DNA of 64,000 nucleotides from positions 1-64,000 of the forward strand of contig NZ_JAKRRW010000002.1 of assembly GCF_026191635.1 (NCBI RefSeq), read 5' to 3'. The notes beneath the pieces were generated by a model. That model was not told the origin of the DNA. It was given only the letters and a program-made list of their open reading frames with translations, and searched no databases. Of this stretch, positions 9,818-17,838 are shown piece after piece (position 1 is the stretch's first letter; the number at the start of each line of letters is the position of its first letter). The translations under genes and the position numbers were made by a program. Source of the stretch: Photobacterium obscurum. Lineage in GTDB: Bacteria > Pseudomonadota > Gammaproteobacteria > Enterobacterales > Vibrionaceae.

Positions 9818-10462
9818 TTGATTAATGTATTCCTTGTAGATGATCACGAACTGGTTCGCACAGGGATCCGACGTCTTCTTGAAGATGTCCGTGGTATTAA
9901 AGTGGTAGGGGAAGCCGACAGTGGTGAGGAAGCCGTAAAATGGTGCCGCAGTGAACATGCGGATATCATTCTTATGGATATGAATATGCCTGGAATCGGT
10001 GGCCTTGAAGCTACCCGTAAGATTCTACGTTTTAATCCCGATGTAAAAATTATCGTTTTAACTATTCATACCGAAAACCCGTTCCCGACTAAAGTTATGC
10101 AAGCGGGGGCTGCCGGTTACCTGACCAAAGGGGCTGGCCCAGATGAAATGGTGAATGCGATCCGTATGGTCAATAGCGGCCAACGCTATATTTCCCCTGA
10201 AATTGCGCAGCAAATGGCCTTGAGCCAGTTTGCGCCAGACTCTGAGAATCCATTTAAAGACCTTTCTGAGCGTGAATTACAGATCATGATGATGATCACC
10301 AAAGGGCAGAAAGTGACCGAGATTTCGGAGCAGTTGAACTTAAGCCCTAAGACGGTAAACAGCTATCGATATCGTTTGTTCAATAAATTGGACATCAATG
10401 GTGACGTAGAGCTAACCCACCTTGCTATTCGTCATGGAATGCTAGACACAGAGACCTTGTAG
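9818..10462 (+). CDS. uvrY: UvrY/VarA/GacA-type response regulator
   Basis: 214 residues. Receiver domain 1-120 has the acidic pair D8/D9, phospho-acceptor D54 (LMDMNMPG) and a conserved Lys near 104. A LuxR-type helix-turn-helix follows at about 145-205 ([28 protein letters not shown]). It starts at TTG with GGAG 7 bases upstream, and the N terminus [16 protein letters not shown] matches the UvrY/VarA family exactly. Known role: partner of the BarA/VarS sensor kinase, activating Csr-sequestering small RNAs and so controlling carbon metabolism, biofilm and virulence. The stop overlaps the GTG start of uvrC by one base, the conserved uvrY-uvrC arrangement. Confidence 0.96.
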   Translation: MINVFLVDDHELVRTGIRRLLEDVRGIKVVGEADSGEEAVKWCRSEHADIILMDMNMPGIGGLEATRKILRFNPDVKIIVLTIHTENPFPTKVMQAGAAGYLTKGAGPDEMVNAIRMVNSGQRYISPEIAQQMALSQFAPDSENPFKDLSERELQIMMMITKGQKVTEISEQLNLSPKTVNSYRYRLFNKLDINGDVELTHLAIRHGMLDTETL

Positions 10463-12312
10463 TGTCCGAAGCCTTTGACGAAACAAGCTTTGATTCAAAG
10501 AGCTTTCTGAAAACCGTTACTCACCAGCCTGGCGTATACCGAATGTATGATGAGGCTGGTGAGGTTATTTACGTCGGTAAAGCGAAAGATCTAAAGAAAC
10601 GCCTGTCGAGTTATTTTCGTACCAACGTTGCCGGGGAGAAAACCCGTGCCTTGGTCAAGAATATCCGAAAGGTTGACGTTACAGTGACCCACACTGAGAC
10701 AGAAGCGCTGATCCTCGAGCATAACTACATCAAATTGTATTTGCCTAAATACAATGTGTTACTGCGCGATGATAAGTCTTATCCGTACATTTTTCTTAGT
10801 GGTAGCGCCCATCCCCGTTTGAGTATTCACCGCGGTGCAAAGAAGCGCAAAGGGGAGTACTTCGGCCCTTACCCTGATTCCGGCGCTGTGCGCGAAAGTC
10901 TTCATCTGCTGCAAAAAATCTTTCCTATTCGCCAGTGTGAGGATTCGGTGTATGCCAACCGAAGTCGCCCTTGCCTGATGTTCCAAATCGGCCGTTGTCT
11001 TGGCCCGTGTGTTAAGGGACTGGTTAGCGAGGAAGACTACCAAGAGCAGGTTAACTTCGTTCGCCTGTTTCTTCAGGGCAAAGACCGCCAGGTAATTGCC
11101 TCCCTCGTTGAAAAGATGGAACAGGCGAGTCAACAACTGGCTTTTGAGAAAGCGGCGACATATCGTGACCAAATTCAGGCGCTGCGCCGAGTTCAGGAAC
11201 AGCAGTTTGTCAGCCACGACAGTGATGATGATATGGATGTTATTGGTATCGCTCACGAACGCGGAATGGCCTGTATCCATGCCCTCTATATCCGCCAGGG
11301 CAAGATCCTAGGTAGTCGAAGCTATTTTCCTAAGATGCCCAATGATGCGGACCAAACAGAAGTCTTATCCAGTTTTGTCAGCCAGTTTTATCTCAACCAG
11401 GCCGAAGGACGCGTGATTCCGTCGGTTATTCTGCTCGGTGCCGAATTGGGGGAGGAGAAATCACTGCTCGCGAGTACCTTGTCAGAACTTGCAGGCCGCA
11501 AGATTGAGTTGAAAACACAATCGCGTGGCAATCGCGCTCGCTACCAGAAGTTAGCGCAAACGAACGCCAGCACGGCGCTTACTAGTAAGCTGAATCATAA
11601 AATGACTATCCAGCAACGCTTTACGGCACTGCGTGAGGCACTGGCGGTAACTACGCTAGAACGGATGGAATGTTTCGATATCAGTCATACCATGGGCGAA
11701 AAAACAGTGGCTTCTTGTGTGGTATTCAACCAAGAAGGGCCACTGAAGCAAGAATATCGTCGATATAACATTACAGGTATTACGGGTGGTGATGATTATG
11801 CTGCAATGGCACAAGTTTTGGAACGAAGGTATGGAAAACAATTAGATCCAGATAAGATTCCCGACATAATTTTTATCGATGGGGGTAGAGGTCAGCTCTC
11901 AAGAGCGTATGATGTAGTTAATCCATTGATGCAAGAATGGCCGAAGCGCTCGATGTTGGTGGGGGTAGCAAAAGGAACAACCAGAAAACCCGGACTGGAA
12001 ACTCTACTTCTGGTTACTGGGGAAGAGTTCTCGATGCCATCGGATTCACCTGCTTTGCATTTGATTCAGCATATTCGTGATGAAAGTCACAATCATGCGA
12101 TTAGCGGCCATCGTGCTCAGCGCGCCAAAGTCAGAAAACGCAGTGCATTGGAAGATGTAGAAGGCATTGGCCCGAAACGTCGTCAGGCATTATTGAAGTA
12201 TATGGGTGGATTACAAGAACTAAAAAGAGCAAGCAGAGAAGAAATTGCCAAAGTACCTGGTATCAGTAAGTCCTTGGCAGAAAAAATATATGACGCATTG
12301 CAACACAGTTAG
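10462..12312 (+). CDS. uvrC: UvrABC excinuclease subunit C
   Basis: 616 residues, normal length for UvrC. The N-terminal GIY-YIG nuclease (about 24-100; GVYRMY...[13 protein letters not shown]) makes the 3' incision. A Cys-containing linker has CLGPCV near 179. A UVR domain that contacts UvrB lies near 200-240, followed by an RNase H-like nuclease for the 5' incision (CFDISH near 400, FIDGGRGQL near 470) and a C-terminal double helix-hairpin-helix ([20 protein letters not shown]). It starts at GTG overlapping the uvrY stop. It acts in nucleotide excision repair in the cytoplasm. Intact. Confidence 0.97.
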   Translation: MSEAFDETSFDSKSFLKTVTHQPGVYRMYDEAGEVIYVGKAKDLKKRLSSYFRTNVAGEKTRALVKNIRKVDVTVTHTETEALILEHNYIKLYLPKYNVLLRDDKSYPYIFLSGSAHPRLSIHRGAKKRKGEYFGPYPDSGAVRESLHLLQKIFPIRQCEDSVYANRSRPCLMFQIGRCLGPCVKGLVSEEDYQEQVNFVRLFLQGKDRQVIASLVEKMEQASQQLAFEKAATYRDQIQALRRVQEQQFVSHDSDDDMDVIGIAHERGMACIHALYIRQGKILGSRSYFPKMPNDADQTEVLSSFVSQFYLNQAEGRVIPSVILLGAELGEEKSLLASTLSELAGRKIELKTQSRGNRARYQKLAQTNASTALTSKLNHKMTIQQRFTALREALAVTTLERMECFDISHTMGEKTVASCVVFNQEGPLKQEYRRYNITGITGGDDYAAMAQVLERRYGKQLDPDKIPDIIFIDGGRGQLSRAYDVVNPLMQEWPKRSMLVGVAKGTTRKPGLETLLLVTGEEFSMPSDSPALHLIQHIRDESHNHAISGHRAQRAKVRKRSALEDVEGIGPKRRQALLKYMGGLQELKRASREEIAKVPGISKSLAEKIYDALQHS

Positions 12313-12355
12313 CTTTGCGGCACTCTAATGAAGACAATCATAAGAACTAAGAACT

Positions 12356-12913
12356 ATGCGTTTAACGATTCCGAACATTCTAAGCTTCATCCGGCTATTG
12401 CTTATCCCATTTTTTGTGATCACGTTTTATCTGCCATATAGCTGGTCTCCGTTTGCTACTGCTCTTATCTTTTTTATCGCCGGTGTTACCGATTGGTTTG
12501 ATGGCTATCTAGCCCGAAAACTGAACCAAACCACACGTTTTGGTGCATTCATTGATCCGGTAGCTGACAAAGTCATGGTGGCAGCTGCAATGGTGCTGGT
12601 TGTTGAACACTATCACTCTGTATGGGTAACCATTCCTGCCGTAACTATGATTGGCCGTGAAATCATTATTTCTGCGTTGCGTGAGTGGATGGCGGAATTG
12701 GGTAAACGCTCAAGTGTTGCTGTTTCATGGGTTGGTAAAGTGAAAACGGGCTCACAAATGTTTGCGCTGCTGGTGCTGTTATGGCATCCAACAGAGTGGC
12801 TGGTATGGATTGGCTATATTGCACTTTACGTAGCTATGGTACTGACTTACTGGTCAATGTATATCTACCTGAAAGCTGCAAAAGATGACCTGCTAAACTC
12901 TGAAGATTTATGA
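12356..12913 (+). CDS. pgsA: CDP-diacylglycerol-glycerol-3-phosphate 3-phosphatidyltransferase
   Basis: 185 residues with four or five membrane segments and the CDP-alcohol phosphotransferase signature DG-x2-AR-x8-G-x3-D-x3-D (starts DGYLAR near 49, ends DPVAD near 71). It makes phosphatidylglycerophosphate, the committed step to phosphatidylglycerol and cardiolipin, in the inner membrane. It follows uvrC by 43 bases on the same strand, the usual gammaproteobacterial order, and a strong terminator follows. Confidence 0.96.
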   Translation: MRLTIPNILSFIRLLLIPFFVITFYLPYSWSPFATALIFFIAGVTDWFDGYLARKLNQTTRFGAFIDPVADKVMVAAAMVLVVEHYHSVWVTIPAVTMIGREIIISALREWMAELGKRSSVAVSWVGKVKTGSQMFALLVLLWHPTEWLVWIGYIALYVAMVLTYWSMYIYLKAAKDDLLNSEDL

Positions 12914-12939
12914 TCTGAAAGCCAGCGAGATTTAATGAT

Positions 12940-12966
12940 AAAAAGCGACCTTAGGTCGCTTTTTTA
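12940..12966 (+). terminator. Terminator of the uvrY-uvrC-pgsA operon
   Basis: AAAAGCGACC / GGTCGCTTTT stem with a 3-nt loop and a run of six T, 27 bases after the pgsA stop. Confidence 0.92.
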
Positions 12967-13148
12967 GTTGTAGGGGGGAAATTTACAGAACCGGATCTCA
13001 GTAGCATGCATTATGGCAGTTACAGTGTTGGTTATTTGTCTGTTTGAACAAATGTAAAGAGAGCTGAATTCAAAACGATCAGTTGGATGGTGTTTTAACT
13101 GTTTTGATGGATTTTGAACCGAACAGGTTCATTTTGTTGATTTTTTTC

Positions 13149-13176
13149 GTGACAGCCTGCGTAGAGTCTGTAAAAT
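13149..13176 (+). promoter_or_regulatory. Promoter of tRNA cluster 1
   Basis: -35 GTGACA (13149-13154) and -10 TAAAAT (13171-13176), each 5/6 to the sigma-70 consensus, with 16-bp spacing. The discriminator is GC-rich (GGCCGCC), as in stringently controlled stable-RNA promoters. The first tRNA begins 46 bases downstream of the -10. Confidence 0.6.
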
Positions 13177-13221
13177 GGCCGCCATACCGAACAGGGTAAA
13201 GCCCAAACGGTTATAAAAATT

Positions 13222-13295
13222 GGCGCGTTGGCAGAGTGGCTATGCAGCGGATTGCAAATCCGTGGACCTCGGTTCGACTCCGGGACGCGCCTCCA
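13222..13295 (+). tRNA. tRNA-Cys (GCA), cluster 1 copy 1
   Basis: 74 nt including CCA. The 7-bp acceptor stem GGCGCGT/ACGCGCC is perfect. The anticodon loop holds GCA in ATTGCAAAT, and the T arm is GGTTCGACTCC. The terminal CCA is encoded. First gene of a Cys-Leu-Cys array. Confidence 0.97.
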
Positions 13296-13379
13296 TACAA
13301 ATTGCGATATGGCTTAGATAGCGGTATCGAAGATGGTGTCTGATTAAATCGGTTACAGCATCGCAATCAAGCATTGCGT

Positions 13380-13466
13380 GCCCTGGTGGTGGAATTGGTA
13401 GACACAAGGGATTTAAAATCCCTCGACGTTCGCGTTGTGCCGGTTCAAGTCCGGCCCGGGGCACCA
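13380..13466 (+). tRNA. tRNA-Leu (TAA), cluster 1
   Basis: 87 nt, class II tRNA with a long variable arm. Acceptor GCCCTGG/CCGGGGC, anticodon loop TTTAAAA (TAA), T arm GGTTCAAGTCC and encoded CCA. Sequence identical to the two Leu genes in cluster 2. Confidence 0.97.
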
Positions 13467-13495
13467 TCTCAACTTGGCTTTGAGAATAAAAATTT

Positions 13496-13569
13496 GGCGC
13501 GTTGGCAGAGTGGCTATGCAGCGGATTGCAAATCCGTGGACCTCGGTTCGACTCCGGGACGCGCCTCCA
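13496..13569 (+). tRNA. tRNA-Cys (GCA), cluster 1 copy 2
   Basis: Identical to the first tRNA-Cys of this array. It is separated from tRNA-Leu by a 29-nt spacer that can form a short TCTCAA/TTGAGA hairpin, a likely processing element. Confidence 0.97.
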
Positions 13570-13637
13570 TATTCGATATTGGTTTCATCAGTATCAGCGA
13601 TGGTGTTTAACTCATTTAGTTAACAGCATCTCAATTA

Positions 13638-13660
13638 AACCAGCCTAGTGCTGGTTTTTT
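13638..13660 (+). terminator. Terminator of tRNA cluster 1
   Basis: AACCAGC...GCTGGTT hairpin followed by six T, about 70 bases after the last tRNA. Confidence 0.88.
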
Positions 13661-13688
13661 CGTGCCTGACGTTTCACCAAAGGCTATT

Positions 13689-13740
13689 ATACCAATTTCA
13701 CTCATTATCCGAATGGTTAGATAATTAGTGGAATTGGTAT
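13689..13740. repeat. 52-bp imperfect palindromic intergenic repeat
   Basis: The arms begin ATACCAATT and end GGAATTGGTAT and are inverted copies with a few mismatches. A half copy is at 5606-5636. It abuts the stop codon of the superoxide reductase gene, so it may serve as its 3' end structure. It resembles the small mobile palindromic units common between genes in Vibrionaceae. Confidence 0.75.
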
Positions 13741-14159
13741 TAAACCTCAACAAGGTTCAGCCATGTATCATGTTTATTGCAAACGCTTAGTGCATACAGT
13801 GGCCCGCTATAACCATTGAGTTTGAAGGTAGAGATTGGTGTTTTATCTGTCATTGGATTAAACATCTTTTCATCAATGAGCTGATAATTCCTGTCGAGCA
13901 GTACATGTTTGACGATGTAATGATCAAACCCTCGCATTTCGTGTCCGGTCACCACCTGAATGAGGCCGGCGGATTTGTCGATCTCTAGATTTGGTAGGTG
14001 ACCACCGACTTTTTTGCTCCAGCGACCAGGCGCATCCTTTGTGTAAAAAACCGAGCCTGCAAACGGTGAATCCGGAACACCAGCAAGCGCCAGTTTTGGG
14101 GCAACTATCCCAGTCACGCCGCCAACAATGCTAAAGCGAATAAAGTCTCTACGATCCAT
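13740..14159 (-). CDS. Tat-exported superoxide reductase (neelaredoxin/desulfoferrodoxin family)
   Basis: 139 residues. The N terminus carries a twin-arginine signal (RRDFIRF, residues 3-9, then a hydrophobic stretch to about 26), so the protein is exported folded. The mature part is a single SOR domain with candidate ligands for the mononuclear iron: H54, H73, H80, C127 and H130 (pattern S-V-C-N-K-H). The rubredoxin-like N-terminal iron site of class I enzymes is absent. Superoxide reductases reduce superoxide to hydrogen peroxide without making oxygen. The spacing between H73 and H80 is seven rather than the more usual six. The gene stands alone between tRNA cluster 1 and ftsH2. Confidence 0.8.
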   Translation of the reverse strand: MDRRDFIRFSIVGGVTGIVAPKLALAGVPDSPFAGSVFYTKDAPGRWSKKVGGHLPNLEIDKSAGLIQVVTGHEMRGFDHYIVKHVLLDRNYQLIDEKMFNPMTDKTPISTFKLNGYSGPLYALSVCNKHDTWLNLVEV

Positions 14160-14403
14160 ATACTTTCTCCAAGAATAAATCGGCTTGAATTATTTTGTTT
14201 TCAGTTATGGCTGAAATAAAAAATTAACCTCTAAATGTATAAGGATATCTTTCAATATATCAGCACATTGAATAACTATAGACAGGGTTTGGTAAACGTG
14301 CAGGAAAAGAGTGATATTGACTTTTTTTGCTATGAAGTAGGGGAGAGGTTCTGAAGTTATTGATAAAAGAACTATGGAATATAGTACTTTGAACGTTTCA
14401 TTT

Positions 14404-16278
14404 TTAGGGGAGCCTTTTCTTTCCCAGACACGCCTCAATTTGTTCTTCATTCAGGGTTTCATGTTCCTCCAGTTCATTAATTAAATTATCCAGCTCTTTC
14501 CTGTGGCTTATTATTAAATCCATTGCTCTTGTTTCAGCTTTGCCAAGGAACTCTTTTACCGCCTTATCCACCAATTGTGCTGAGTTTTCGGAAAAGTGAC
14601 GTGGCTGAGCTATTTCCCGGCCTAGAAACGGGTGTTCTTCACTATCGCGGAGATCTACAGGACCAATTTCCTTCGACATACCCCAGCGGGAGACCATAGC
14701 ACGGGCCAGTGCAGTCGCTTGTGCAATGTCATCATCGGCTCCGGAACTGACGCTGTCTAAAAGTACCTGTTCAGCACTTCGCCCTCCCAGCATCACGACT
14801 AACCGTTCTCTCAAATAATCTTCAGGTAGCGTGTACCGCTCGTGTTCGGGTAATTGATGAGTTACACCTAAAGCCCTGCCTCGAGGAATGATACTTACCT
14901 TATATATAGGGTCCGCATGGGGAAGAAAGTGGGCAACCAGTGCGTGACCGGATTCATGGACGGCCAGGCGATGTCGCTCATCGGGTTGGATAGCCAGGGT
15001 GCGCACCGTGCCTAGCATGAGCTTGTCTCGTGCTTCATCAAAATGAGTCATGCCAACTTTAGTTGCTTTATCACGAGCAGCCAGCATAGCCGCTTCATTT
15101 ACCAGGTTCTTGATATCGGCGCCTGAAAAACCCGGGGTACCGGATGCAACTTGCTCAAAAACTATATCGTCACCCAAAGGAACTTTACGAGTATGAACTT
15201 TAAGAATGGCAATACGATCTTTTCGGTCTGGTAATTCCAGTACTACATGTCGATCGAAGCGCCCTGGTCGTAAAATAGCCGGATCCAGTACATCCGGGCG
15301 ATTGGTTGCACCCAGCACTATGATGGCTTCATGGCCGCTAAACCCATCCAACTCTGCGAGGATCTGGTTAAGGGTTTGTTCGCGTTCATCATGGCCGCTA
15401 CCAAGTCCTGTTCCCCGTGTACGACCAACGCTATCTAGTTCGTCAATAAAGATAATTGCCGGTGAGTTTTTTTTGGCTTCCTCAAATAGGTGACGAACAC
15501 GTGATGCTCCGACACCTACGAAAACCTCGATGAATTCTGAGCCTGAAATGGAGTAGAACCTGACTCCAGCTTCTCCGGCCAAAGCCTTGGCCATTAGTGT
15601 TTTGCCTGTTCCTGGTGGCCCCATCAGCAGTACACCGCGAGGCACTTCGGCACCGAGTTGACGAAAATGAGAGGGGTGTTTGAGGAATTCGACTAATTCG
15701 GTGACCTCACGTTTGGCTGTATCCTGACCCGCGACATCATCAAAAGTGATATCGGGAATTTCAGCCGTCTTGGTTGAGCCCTGCAGAAACTTGCTCAGCT
15801 CGCCTTTGCCGCCCAGCCCGCCAGTAACATTGCGCTGTACCCTATTAAGAGCCCAGAACCAGAAAGCAATAATTAATATCCATGGCAACAGACCAAGCAG
15901 TATTAACCTCATGCCCGCCGTGTCTTCAGGCGGAAATACTTTTAATTCAACATGCTGTGCTTCTAGAGAGGGTAATAGGCTTTCATCGCCAATATCGGGA
16001 ATGTGGGTTTTGAAATAGCGGCTTAGCTCTTTTTGTGGGCCGATGTTTGTTTCTTGCAGTAATGTACCTTCCGCTTTATTGCCTCTTAGAGTGAGTGACA
16101 TCAGCTTGCCTTCATTCAGCAGTTGCTTGAATTCACTGTAGGGTATGACATAGGCAGATCCTGTTGCCGACCTTTGTGTCAGAGAAAAATAAAGCATTAT
16201 CAATGCAATAATGATCACAGCATTGATGATCCAATTTTTCGGGACAGGGTATTTTTCCGGAGGTTGAGATTCAGGCAT
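14404..16278 (-). CDS. FtsH-type membrane AAA+ zinc protease, probable second copy
   Basis: 624 residues with the full FtsH plan. Transmembrane segments lie at about 17-33 and 124-144 around a short periplasmic domain. The AAA+ domain has Walker A GPPGTGKT (220-227), Walker B IIFIDE (275-280) and a second region of homology near 326-343. The zinc-protease motif is HESGH (441-445), with a distal acidic ligand at 515-517. It degrades membrane and short-lived cytosolic proteins. The housekeeping ftsH normally sits next to rlmE and folP; none of that context is here, so this is likely a paralogue. The C-terminal tail (LGKKRLP) is short. Substrates are unknown. The 244 bases between this gene and the superoxide reductase show no gene. 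Confidence 0.9.
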   Translation of the reverse strand: MPESQPPEKYPVPKNWIINAVIIIALIMLYFSLTQRSATGSAYVIPYSEFKQLLNEGKLMSLTLRGNKAEGTLLQETNIGPQKELSRYFKTHIPDIGDESLLPSLEAQHVELKVFPPEDTAGMRLILLGLLPWILIIAFWFWALNRVQRNVTGGLGGKGELSKFLQGSTKTAEIPDITFDDVAGQDTAKREVTELVEFLKHPSHFRQLGAEVPRGVLLMGPPGTGKTLMAKALAGEAGVRFYSISGSEFIEVFVGVGASRVRHLFEEAKKNSPAIIFIDELDSVGRTRGTGLGSGHDEREQTLNQILAELDGFSGHEAIIVLGATNRPDVLDPAILRPGRFDRHVVLELPDRKDRIAILKVHTRKVPLGDDIVFEQVASGTPGFSGADIKNLVNEAAMLAARDKATKVGMTHFDEARDKLMLGTVRTLAIQPDERHRLAVHESGHALVAHFLPHADPIYKVSIIPRGRALGVTHQLPEHERYTLPEDYLRERLVVMLGGRSAEQVLLDSVSSGADDDIAQATALARAMVSRWGMSKEIGPVDLRDSEEHPFLGREIAQPRHFSENSAQLVDKAVKEFLGKAETRAMDLIISHRKELDNLINELEEHETLNEEQIEACLGKKRLP

Positions 16279-16503
16279 TAGTCTTCCTGCTCCGCTTCAT
16301 TAGCCATTAAATTTAGTCTATAGGATGCGAGGGCGACTGGGTGTTTCCAAAATGATGAACGAGATCGCCGAAAGGCTCAATTGGTGATGGATTCTTGCTT
16401 TTAATCGACAGAAAAATAGCTATCAACTATGGTTTTTAGCATCAATTCGGTCATTACAGACCGTTAATCAGCTGTTGATTATGGTGTTCACACCGCTGAA
16501 GGG

Positions 16504-17817
16504 GTGAACGACACTGAGTGGGGGCGGGCGGTGAAGAATATTTTTGTCTTTGGTGCAGATGAATTCAACCTTTCACTGATGCGAACGATGGAGAGGGGAC
16601 AAGAGTATTGTTTTCATGTGCTTTTCCATTACAGCGAAGTAAAGGGGGCTGACGGGTTTCCAGTCAAAATGTTGTATGAAACTGGACTCGAGAAGTTGGA
16701 AAGCTATCCGGGTTCGGTTGATGCAATTGTTGGCTATTGGGATTTTCCGGTAAGTACTATGCTTCCACTATTACGTCATCCTTTTGGGCTTTCTTCACCC
16801 AGCTTTGAGGCGGTACTTAAGTGTGAGCATAAATACTGGAGTCGGTTAGAGCAACGTTGCGTGATCCCTGAGTATATCCCTGACTTCTGTGTTGTCGATC
16901 CTTTCAGAGATAATCCTCGTCAGCAGATCACTCTCGATTATCCGTTTTGGATCAAACCAGTGAAGGCAGCTTCGTCACACCTTGGGTTTATGGTGCGTAA
17001 TAACGATGAACTGGATTTTGCTATTGAGGAGATACGAAAAAAAATATACCGTTTTGCCAAGCCGTTCAACTACTTACTGCAATTTGCAGAGCTACCGGAT
17101 GTGATCGCCAATGTGGACGGGTATCACTGTATCGCCGAAGGGATCATCTCCCGCGGGCAGCAGTGTACGCTGGAGGGCTATGTTTATCATGGTGAGGTAT
17201 GTATTTATGGGGCTGTCGATTCAATTCGAGAAGGTGAGCATAGTTCCAGCTTTTCACGTTATCAATATCCCTCATTGATACCGTTACAGATTCAAAAGAA
17301 GATGAACGCCGTTACCAAGCGTTTCCTCGACCATATTGGTTTTGATAATGGGCCGTTCAATATCGAGTTTTATTGGGATGAGGAGAATGACAGCATTTGG
17401 TTGCTTGAGATCAATACCCGGATATCTAAGTCGCACTGTCCTTTGTTTCAAGATGTCGATGGGATGTCCCATCATCAGGTCATGCTGGATTTAGCGCTGG
17501 GTAAACCGCCCTCGCACCCTTATCGTCAGGGGGCATTCCGTTACGCAGCCAAGTTTATGTGGCGGGTATATTCAGATGCTATGGTTATCAGGGTACCGAC
17601 GGAAGAAGAGATACGGGCTATCAGCCATCGTATCGCAGGTACTGAAATCCAACTGCATATACGGCAGGGGATGCGTCTGTCAGATCTTAGCTATCAGGAT
17701 AGCTACAGCTATGAGATTGCAGTGGTTTTTATCGCTGGCGATACTCAGCAAGAATTGCTGGAAAAATACCAGGATGTTCAGAAGGCGATGCAGTTGGAGC
17801 TTGAACCACTTACATAA
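16504..17817 (+). CDS. ATP-grasp domain protein (uncharacterised ligase)
   Basis: 437 residues. A pre-ATP-grasp Rossmann-like region (1-110) is followed by an ATP-grasp fold at about 115-345. It has a nucleotide-binding Lys in FWIKPVKAASS, an acidic strand (EGYVYHGEV) and metal-binding Glu/Asn in WLLEINTR. A C-terminal domain of about 90 residues follows. ATP-grasp enzymes join a carboxylate to an amine or thiol through an acyl phosphate. Two GTG starts are possible; the second, at 16531 (MKNIFVFGAD), has a G-rich ribosome binding site and gives a more typical N terminus. The gene is 21 bases from the CocE/NonD hydrolase and surely co-transcribed with it. Substrate and product cannot be read from the sequence. 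Confidence 0.75.
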   Translation: MNDTEWGRAVKNIFVFGADEFNLSLMRTMERGQEYCFHVLFHYSEVKGADGFPVKMLYETGLEKLESYPGSVDAIVGYWDFPVSTMLPLLRHPFGLSSPSFEAVLKCEHKYWSRLEQRCVIPEYIPDFCVVDPFRDNPRQQITLDYPFWIKPVKAASSHLGFMVRNNDELDFAIEEIRKKIYRFAKPFNYLLQFAELPDVIANVDGYHCIAEGIISRGQQCTLEGYVYHGEVCIYGAVDSIREGEHSSSFSRYQYPSLIPLQIQKKMNAVTKRFLDHIGFDNGPFNIEFYWDEENDSIWLLEINTRISKSHCPLFQDVDGMSHHQVMLDLALGKPPSHPYRQGAFRYAAKFMWRVYSDAMVIRVPTEEEIRAISHRIAGTEIQLHIRQGMRLSDLSYQDSYSYEIAVVFIAGDTQQELLEKYQDVQKAMQLELEPLT

Positions 17818-17838
17818 CTTAAACAGCAAGGGGGAAAA

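Larger units (their letters stand above)
13222..13660 (+). repeat. Direct repeat, copy A (tRNA Cys-Leu-Cys block)
   Basis: The block of tRNA-Cys, spacer, tRNA-Leu, spacer, tRNA-Cys and terminator is repeated nearly base for base at 28189-28630 in the same orientation. Even the non-genic spacers are conserved, so this is recent duplication or ongoing gene conversion. Confidence 0.9.

Noticed and set aside
13374-13610. Open reading frame of 78 codons through tRNA cluster 1 (and copies near 28031-28588)
   Set aside because: It runs straight through tRNA-Leu and tRNA-Cys genes; the translated product is an artefact of the RNA genes.
14205-14450. 81-codon frame on the minus strand after ftsH
   Set aside because: It overlaps the end of the protease gene in another frame and has no recognisable product.
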